A stretch of DNA of 39,792 bases, taken from assembly GCF_000485595.1 (NCBI RefSeq), contig NW_014577067.1:918228-958019 (forward strand), written 5' to 3'. The translations under genes and the position numbers were made by a program. Below are positions 34,301 through 39,792 of the stretch, piece after piece. The stretch comes from Priapulus caudatus. Lineage: Eukaryota; Priapulida; Priapulimorpha; Priapulimorphida; Priapulidae. The notes under the pieces were generated by a model. The model was not told the DNA's origin. It searched no databases and was given only the letters and a program-made list of their open reading frames with translations. Position 1 is the stretch's first letter. Each line of letters opens with the position of its first letter.

Positions 34301-34486
34301 ATAATGGTGTTTACGTTGTGAATATAGGGACATAATAAAAAACATTAGCATATTAAGGTATACGGTCAGTGGTAAATAATGAGCATCCAGTAAATCTTTC
34401 GTTGTTGTTTTTTCAGGAGAAATAAAACTCAATATACTCAGGAATTGTCTAAGAATATTGAAGACATAGACAGTGAACTGGCTTAA
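25244..34486 (+). CDS. Single-pass membrane protein with two SRCR domains
   Basis: Nine exons: 25244-25337, 29267-29386, 29627-29749, 30721-30813, 31155-31295, 32567-32688, 33036-33147, 34021-34141 and 34417-34486 (TAA), in phase throughout, 331 aa. Signal peptide at residues 1-31 (MALPLYLRR then LLQFITLILILAIT). SRCR domain 1 at about 38-143 starts VWLDGPSRNHGRLQISHENV and has six cysteines (62, 75, 108, 122, 132, 142), the group A pattern, with the WGNSSC and GVGLTC landmarks. SRCR domain 2 at about 158-264 is divergent (WQTVC, KVVCKSAGC, DDCMDFWLSC). A Gly-rich transmembrane helix spans about 283-302 (GPIVGAIVTGIVAIIGVV), followed by a charged tail of about 28 aa. Family role: extracellular ligand recognition or innate immune/adhesion receptor. 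The ligand is unknown. The start has a strong Kozak context (A at -3, G at +4). Confidence 0.87.
26112..26178 (-). pseudogene. tRNA-like remnant with A- and B-box
   Basis: On the minus strand TGGCTCAACGGTAGAGC fits the pol III A box and D arm, and GTGTTCGAACCCC fits the B box and T loop, about 35 nt apart. The anticodon arm (TCACTTCGTGA) would close on a 3-nt loop, and the T and acceptor stems do not pair, so it is not a functional tRNA. It could be a tRNA-derived SINE head captured by the MITE. Confidence 0.55.
26199..26250. repeat. Interstitial (CCCTAA)n array inside a MITE
   Basis: Around seven CCCTAA units with variants (CCCAAA, TCCCTAA), next to the tRNA-like remnant. Confidence 0.9.
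26400..27700 (+). other. Intron sequence, no feature seen
   Basis: Part of the 3.9-kb first intron of the SRCR gene. Short minus-strand ORFs here have no recognisable domain and no splice context. Confidence 0.5.
27707..28508. mobile_element. Diverged, longer relative of the MITE at 7202-7699
   Basis: The left end (AAGCCTCACAATTGCGACATC, then TAGCAAATAG, CATGAATAATCACACTAC) and the right end (TTTATTTTGTTCATAAGGTAG, then TTGCTAGTCTAAGTACC, GCGCATTGTGAGGCTTTAA) form long imperfect inverted repeats and align with those of the 7.2-kb copy. The interior is about 300 bp longer than in that copy. It sits in the first intron of the SRCR gene. Confidence 0.7.
28722..28992. repeat. ~270-bp polypurine tract
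   Basis: The plus strand is strongly purine-biased (GGGGTGGAAGGGGGAAAGGA and similar), followed directly by a TG/CATG-rich alternating tract at 28995-29050. Potential triplex and Z-DNA region in an intron. ORFs across it on both strands are compositional. Confidence 0.75.
29810..30610 (+). mobile_element. Intronic repeat region with hAT-like MITE at about 30249-30614
   Basis: The right end TGAATCATCCCACCCCTA and left end TGGGGGTAGCTCATGATACG are imperfect inverted termini enclosing ATCGATAT/TGATACA-rich sequence. I associate this form with hAT-type MITEs. 29810-30080 has T/A runs and a GGTCGGCTGACGG/CTGACCGACC pair but is not resolved further. Confidence 0.45.
31869..32140. mobile_element. 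Short MITE with CAGGGTTTCTTCT termini
   Basis: It begins CAGGGTTTCTTCT and ends AGAAGAAACCCTG, flanked on both sides by CACAC (possible 5-bp target duplication). It is 272 bp, non-coding, in the intron between the two exons encoding SRCR domain 2. Confidence 0.7.
33252..33310. repeat. (GA)n microsatellites
   Basis: Two GAGAGA runs separated by about 30 bp, immediately left of the pogo/Tigger-like element. Confidence 0.85.
33332..33976. mobile_element. Non-autonomous pogo/Tigger-like (Tc1/mariner) element
   Basis: The left terminus CACTAAAACTCGCATAAGT and right terminus, read on the minus strand, CAGTAAAACTCACATAAGT are inverted repeats. Both are flanked by TA (33330-33331 and 33977-33978), the target site of this superfamily. 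It is 645 bp with no intact transposase. Relatives lie at 2555-3405 and 5430-5525. It is intronic, just before the transmembrane exon of the SRCR gene. Confidence 0.75.
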
Positions 34487-36339
34487 AGTGATGTCTTCTC
34501 ATATCTGAAACGATGGCTCATTCCTAATCTGAATAGATGGATAGGAAAGGACCATAGATCTGTGTGTTTGAATCTCCAGAGCGATATCATAGCAGACAAT
34601 GGCTGTACCAAGTGTATTTTCTACACCATAGCTGGGTGAGCATGTGATAATGCAAGTAATTGTGTGAAAACGTAAAATGAAATGTGGAAAATTGCTCGTC
34701 GTATCGATGCAATTGCTTGGCTCATTCATGCCGCATGACAGATCTGCTGTTGCGCTTTTGATAGCATTTTTACATTAACATTGCGAACTGGAGCATAATT
34801 ATTCTGTTGTTGACGTTATTGAGTTCTGTCGTGCAGCGGCATTTACCGGGAGTTAGAATTTTTGGTTTATTTCTTGTGTAAGAGTAAAATGCTTTAGTAT
34901 TCCAGTGAACCTGCTATCCCTAATGTTCCCAACAATGATCGTGTGTGAATAATTAATGTAAGGATTTTGCACAAAGGCTGCCATTCAAAACCGAAAACTC
35001 GATCAAAGAACTCTGTGAAAAGACTCGGATCTTGTGTGCAATATAGAATGTGGCAGAATTCAGAATCTCCATAAGCCTGTGTGTATAGCTCATGGCTGTG
35101 TTTCTAGATAGCCTAAAACGTCAGTGCGTTTGTACCCGGTTAGCATTGTTCATGATTTATAAACTGTGATGAAGGACTCTCACGTGTGGAGTGATAATTT
35201 CTGTGTTCTAAAATTACGTATTCAATAGCTGAAAGTAATATTTGTTTAGAGAATCTCTTATTGCGATGCAACAGTGCAACTGTCTAAATTTACTCAGTGG
35301 TGTGGTGTATTTCAAAGTATAGTAACCAATAAGTCCACAAACGAATCTTTAGTCTCTAATTTTGTCATGTTTTTGACACTTTTGCATTGTGGTACTGAAT
35401 TGTGTTATTGTGTCAGATTGCGCCATTTCAGCCATATATCAGTGCGTGGAATATCTACTATCAGCAGAGCACTGTAATATCTTTACACGGGATCAGTTCT
35501 TGCAATCGTACCATGCCATTAAACCGGGGCGATTCTGTGATGGGAGATAGATCAAAAGAAGTATAACGATCTAAGCGTAAACCTTGTTACTTGTAGATAT
35601 CAAACAAATCATGGCTTTGTGGTGTACCCTCCCACGGAGCTCGATTTAAGATTTATATTGCACTACTATAAACAGTGGGACCTTGGAAATTCGTATTGCT
35701 TGGAGAGGGGAACGTTCTGACTTGTAGATTCTCAAGGTTCCTAGGTCATCCAAAAGATTTGAAGCAAGTGCAGTCAAGTCACCTTGGGCAGACAAGAAAA
35801 AACACAAGTGACCAAAGTAAACTGTTTATATTGATTGCAATCAATGCATAAACTTTCACGTTGACTAGTGTTGTCGTCCTAACATGTTAAAGTTGGCAGG
35901 AAACGATCGCGTGAGAGAAATAACTGTGAGCTATTGAATTTTGTAATCAAGATCTGTACTTATAGTAATCACAATGCAATAATTAGTAGATGTGCTAATG
36001 AGTACCATAACTTCATATTTGTATTTACTAACTTCATTTTTGTAGATTTTTTTTACTAAAAAGCAATAATGCGTGTGACGTTTGAAGACTAGCGTTTTTG
36101 TATACACGTAATACATTGCTCACCTATATGTGACATTTTACTATATATGGTGCTTTGTGAACGTTGTTTTTTCAATTCACAAACTATAGAAGTAGGTATA
36201 GTTACAAGACTATTTTTTGAAAGATTGTTTAGTCTCTGGATCTTTACTTAATAATAAGTATTTGTGTTTTCTAACGTTATCCGAGAGTGTTAGTGTGTTT
36301 TTTACTAAACATATATTCCTATGTAAACTATTTTTGCAG
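34487..36339. other. Probable 3' UTR then intergenic, no gene seen
   Basis: AT-rich sequence downstream of the SRCR stop codon with short unrelated ORFs only. No repeat with clear ends was found. Confidence 0.4.
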
Positions 36340-36500
36340 ACAGTATATCAGGAGTATTCAGGGACGAATTTGAATCCCAGTTAGAAACAGAGACGGTTTT
36401 GACAACGAGTGACGTTTTTTTCTCAGACTGTAGGGATGAAGTAGGTCTGGTGTATGATGTGTTGAGCACAATGACTAACTATATTCTGCATGGCAACTAA
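36340..36500 (+). other. Possible alternative terminal exon
   Basis: After a good acceptor (CTATTTTTGCAG) a frame entering in phase 1 stays open for 53 codons to TAA, with protein-like acidic composition (GVFRDEFESQLETETVLTTS ... YDVLSTMTNYILHGN). Phase 1 matches the donor at 33148 of the SRCR gene, so splicing would skip the transmembrane exon. This is inference; it may be chance. Confidence 0.25.
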
Positions 36501-36654
36501 TCATGGCTTCATAGCAGCCGTGCACAACGTTGCGTGTATTGTTATCCAATCGATAGTGTGTGGCTTGATCGACAGTGATGTGTGAGATGAAAATCACGGT
36601 CGTTAGGGCGATAGTGATAATGGTATACGCGCGGTGTGCTCCCTCTTGTTGTTG

Positions 36655-36705
36655 CCTGTGCGTATGTGTGTGCGTGAGTACGTGCGTGCACGCGTGTGTG
36701 TGCCA
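36655..36705. repeat. TG/CG alternating tract
   Basis: GTGTGTGCGTGAGTACGTGC and a following GCACGCGTGTGTGTG, Z-DNA-prone simple sequence. Confidence 0.7.
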
Positions 36706-37020
36706 AAGGTACCAGTGTTATTAATGGCCAATGTAGAGCAGGGGATGCTCTTAAATAGCATTAATATAGTTATAATTGTTAACCGTTAACTGATTAAATG
36801 TCTAACTAGTTGTTAAACCAGGGCTGTAATTCTTAAAAGTTGAAATGTTGCTGCTAGGCCATTTATTGGCAGATGTTTATACTCCTTGTATAAATACATT
36901 CTTCAAGAATGTCATGCTCACCAACTAAAACGTACATCATAATCTAGGTGTGCGCATGGACACGTGTAGACTATATTGAGAGTATACATATATATATTCA
37001 CGGTGTTTGCTATGGCTGAG

Positions 37021-37250
37021 AGGGTCTATGTCCCCCGGAGTACTGCCGGAATGTACCCTGGATACGGTCCGGTAGGCCCTATACCGGAACGTACCCTGGT
37101 ACTATCTAATATGCCGGACCGTACCTCGCCTACTCCACTAACGAGTATAGGGAGTCGCCTACGCCTACTCCCTAACCCTAACCCTAACCCTAACCATATC
37201 AAATAGTGACCAGGGTACGTTCCGGTAGTACCCTGGGGGACATAGACCCT
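37021..37250. mobile_element. Second nearly full GGTCCGGTATACC family MITE with (CCCTAA)4
   Basis: Inverted termini AGGGTCTATGTCCCCC and the complement. The internal block order is the same as at 24282-24550, but with a CCCTAA array of about four units (37170-37195) instead of two, and without the second palindromic block. The short ORF across it is repeat-derived. Confidence 0.85.
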
Positions 37251-39150
37251 ATATGAGCTTTGCTATGTGGTGAGCATTTCTTGACATTCAGCCAGAACTG
37301 CATAAGCTTACTGCTACTAGCTGACATTGGCCAGTAAATCTTACTTGGGGATTTTACTATTGCCAGTCATCGTTGAAATGTCTGCACAGTTCTGTCAGGT
37401 TGTCAGTAACTATACCGCTGTGGTAAACATTACCATTAAATGCCCTAACTTCACGTGCAGCTAACATAAAATATGGCACTAGGAATGAATAAAAACAAAT
37501 TGTTTTATTATAGAACAATAATGTATTTGTATTCACTCTTGATGGCATATTGATAGGAAGGGCAAAGTCCTGCTAATCCGTCACGAAACAGTGTGATTGC
37601 TGATTGCCCAATGTTGTCTTTTCTAGATTGTTCTCAATTGATTTCCTATTTGTTATTGTAAGAAATCATGTCGTCAAACTCGTGGCAATTATATATCGCC
37701 GTTACTATTCTTCACTTGTTACTTGATCATGCACTTGTTACTTAGCAGTGTGTGACTATAGTATGTATGCACCAAACTGTGAATATCTTATCTAAACACT
37801 GGTCCTCATGTTGACATGATGAGTTGGGTTTCTGCTAACAGAAACATCAGTTAAATGCGCCGTTTTTGTGTTTTTGTTAGCAAATTCTATATATGATGAC
37901 AGGCCATATATTCTGCGATGCGAAGAAGAATGCATTCAGAATGATTTGTCAAATGATATTATAACACGCCGACTTGAAAAAAATAACTGCAATGATCAGA
38001 ACATGTCATGAGACGTGTAAACAGTTCATTAACTCTGGTCGGCAATTGTTTACTGCTCACCATCTAATTAACTGATTAGATTTATTCCTAATTATTCTGA
38101 ATTAATTGGGTGTTCACTTGTATTGTTGATAGTTGAGGTTTTAGCTGGAAATAAATAAGGTAACGTTTAGATATACGTGTCGGAGGTGTACAACGTCTAC
38201 GTCTAAAAACCCTGACGGTCTGGTATTTGAGCGCATATATACTGTTACCGGCCTTCTACAAATTGGTGTCATCGTCGCAATACGTTTGTTGTCTATAGGG
38301 CTTCAGTGTCTGTATGAATGTTCACGCAGTTGTTAACAATTTTACAGTTTATCCATATTCGTAATAAAGCATTTTTTTCATAAAAAGTTTAGGGATGTGG
38401 GGTGGTTAAATGTAATGGTCTGAGAATTATTGACTGCTGAATTCTGGTTGTATTTGACAGCAGTTGTTGTTGAGTTTCTTATTCTTCGGAGTGTATTTTG
38501 ACTGCCAAATAATCAGGAGTAGATAAGACCTTATCTATGCTATCTAATCCTATTATAATCATGATTATATAACTATGGCAGTGGAAAATGGATTAAACGG
38601 TTGTGAAGATGTATTTTGCTTTTTTATGCAGTTGCAAGTTTGCTGTGGTAATACTTCTGAAACACTTGTTGAGTGATTCCATTGTTATATTTTGCATATC
38701 TACTACAGGGTGTGTATTTACTATGGTGTTAATAATAATATTATGTAGGTTAAGCTATTAATTCGGTTACTACATATTCAATCTTCCACCAAATCAATCG
38801 TCTACCAATCAATGCAATTGTAATTAGCAATAGCTGATGCCAACATGTAATCGTAATCAATCCTTTCTTTTATTCATACCGGCGAGAAGCATAATACAAT
38901 TAAGTATTAATTTTTCCAATTTGTGATGGACGGTTTCGTTGTGTAGTGGTTATCAGGTTCGAAAATCAGAATAAAATTCTTAATTGTTCAAGAATTCCCT
39001 TTCGTGCAGCGGTTGATATATGATAACAATCATGCGAATAACCTGGAAGTGTGAATGTAACTGAAGTGTGTAGTATGATTAGAGTTTGGAGTAAACCGAT
39101 AAATCCTAGCATAATAGATGGCGCCACGGTGGTCTCACCAGTGGTCTCAC
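37251..39150. other. Intergenic, with one weak open segment at 37882-38012
   Basis: Behind an acceptor-like GTTAG, 37882-38012 is open for about 43 codons to TGA (NSIYDDRPYILRCEEECIQN ...), again entering in phase 1. Coding status is doubtful. The rest is AT-rich with no gene or clear repeat. Confidence 0.3.
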
Positions 39151-39154
39151 TCTA

Positions 39155-39235
39155 GTACGTATCAAGGAGCTACATATTGTATAATATATATATATATATA
39201 TATATATGAGTTATATGTAGCTCCTTGGTACGTAT
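39155..39235. repeat. Hairpin element with (TA)n centre
   Basis: GTATCAAGGAGCTACATAT on the left and ATATGTAGCTCCTTGGTAC on the right are inverted, enclosing a TA run. The AGGAGCTA core is also present in the palindrome at 14097-14154. Confidence 0.8.
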
Positions 39236-39792
39236 GGGACTTACCATAACGATTCTATAATACGTTCTTTATAGCCTATATTATAGTTCTATATAGCCGT
39301 CGCTAGGATATGATTCTGTAGTACGACTCGCGGTTGATGTGTCAAGCCGCGAAGCCTTGTAAGAGCTTACACCGTTTCCACCGTGAAAATAACATCCGGG
39401 GCCATCATTTACCGTTTATGTTATGACTCTGGCAATCGCCTAGCTTTGTTTTATGACGAATGTGTATCTATATAGCCTGGTTGCCTAATTCGTCATATAC
39501 ACTAGCTTGCAGCGGTGTGTAAACGGGGGTTTCTGTTTAGATATAAATTCAATGATATTTTTTTCATTGTAATCGTTAGATTGGTATGAAATGTTTGCGT
39601 AAAGATGATTCATACTTCCATAATTACAAAAGTAATTAATCCGTTGCATTATTATGTGATTATTATTAGGGCAGTTTTATTGGTAATCTTGTTAATTAGG
39701 AAACATAGTTTACGTTTAGCTCATCGGTATTGTGCTTGCATGGTTGTTTTGGTGTTGGAATAACGTATTACGTCTACTCCGTAAGATATATA
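39236..39792. other. Window end, no feature seen
   Basis: AT-rich sequence without an open frame or repeat that I can support. Confidence 0.4.

Overview
This is nuclear DNA of a multicellular animal. It is AT-rich, has multi-exon genes with GT-AG introns of about 0.3 to 4 kb, is full of short inverted-repeat transposable elements and TTAGGG-type simple arrays, and contains an assembly gap of 856 N (10473-11328). The gene content (a spliceosomal ZMAT2/Snu23 protein and a membrane protein with two scavenger-receptor cysteine-rich domains) and the repeats (conserved interspersed motifs that I associate with marine invertebrates) suggest an invertebrate, possibly a sponge. The species cannot be fixed from the sequence.

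Three protein-coding genes could be rebuilt exon by exon, with reading phase preserved across every junction. (1) ZMAT2, + strand, 11576-14899, has five certain exons plus a short candidate first exon and encodes about 199 aa, the same length as the family. (2) A minus-strand gene, 25025 down to 17582, has eight exons and encodes about 995 aa. It has an N-terminal half-HMG-box-like segment, a canonical RVSF protein-phosphatase-1 docking motif, long basic disordered stretches and a Gln/Lys tract. I recognise no named family, so this is the most novel object in the window. (3) A plus-strand gene, 25244-34486, has nine exons and encodes about 331 aa: signal peptide, a six-cysteine group A SRCR domain, a divergent second SRCR domain, a Gly-rich transmembrane helix and a short charged cytoplasmic tail. 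Genes 2 and 3 are divergent, with start codons 218 bp apart, so they probably share a bidirectional promoter. Genes 1 and 2 converge across about 2.7 kb.

Layout: 1-9900 has no supportable gene and is dominated by repeats: a degraded pogo/Tigger-like element, a fold-back element with GGACTC arrays in its arms, telomere-motif elements and hairpin elements. 9900-11900 is GC-rich, interrupted by the gap, and probably holds the ZMAT2 promoter. 11576-14899 is ZMAT2. 14985-15301 is a transposable element just past ZMAT2, followed by 15.3-17.58 kb with no gene. 17582-34486 holds the divergent gene pair, with several inverted-repeat elements in the introns. 34487-39792 has no certain gene, but it has two open segments behind splice-acceptor-like sites that could be alternative terminal exons, a further telomere-motif element and a terminal hairpin.

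A recurring theme is that short TTAGGG/CCCTAA arrays lie inside or beside several structurally different inverted-repeat elements, which suggests that such elements spread interstitial telomeric motifs in this genome.
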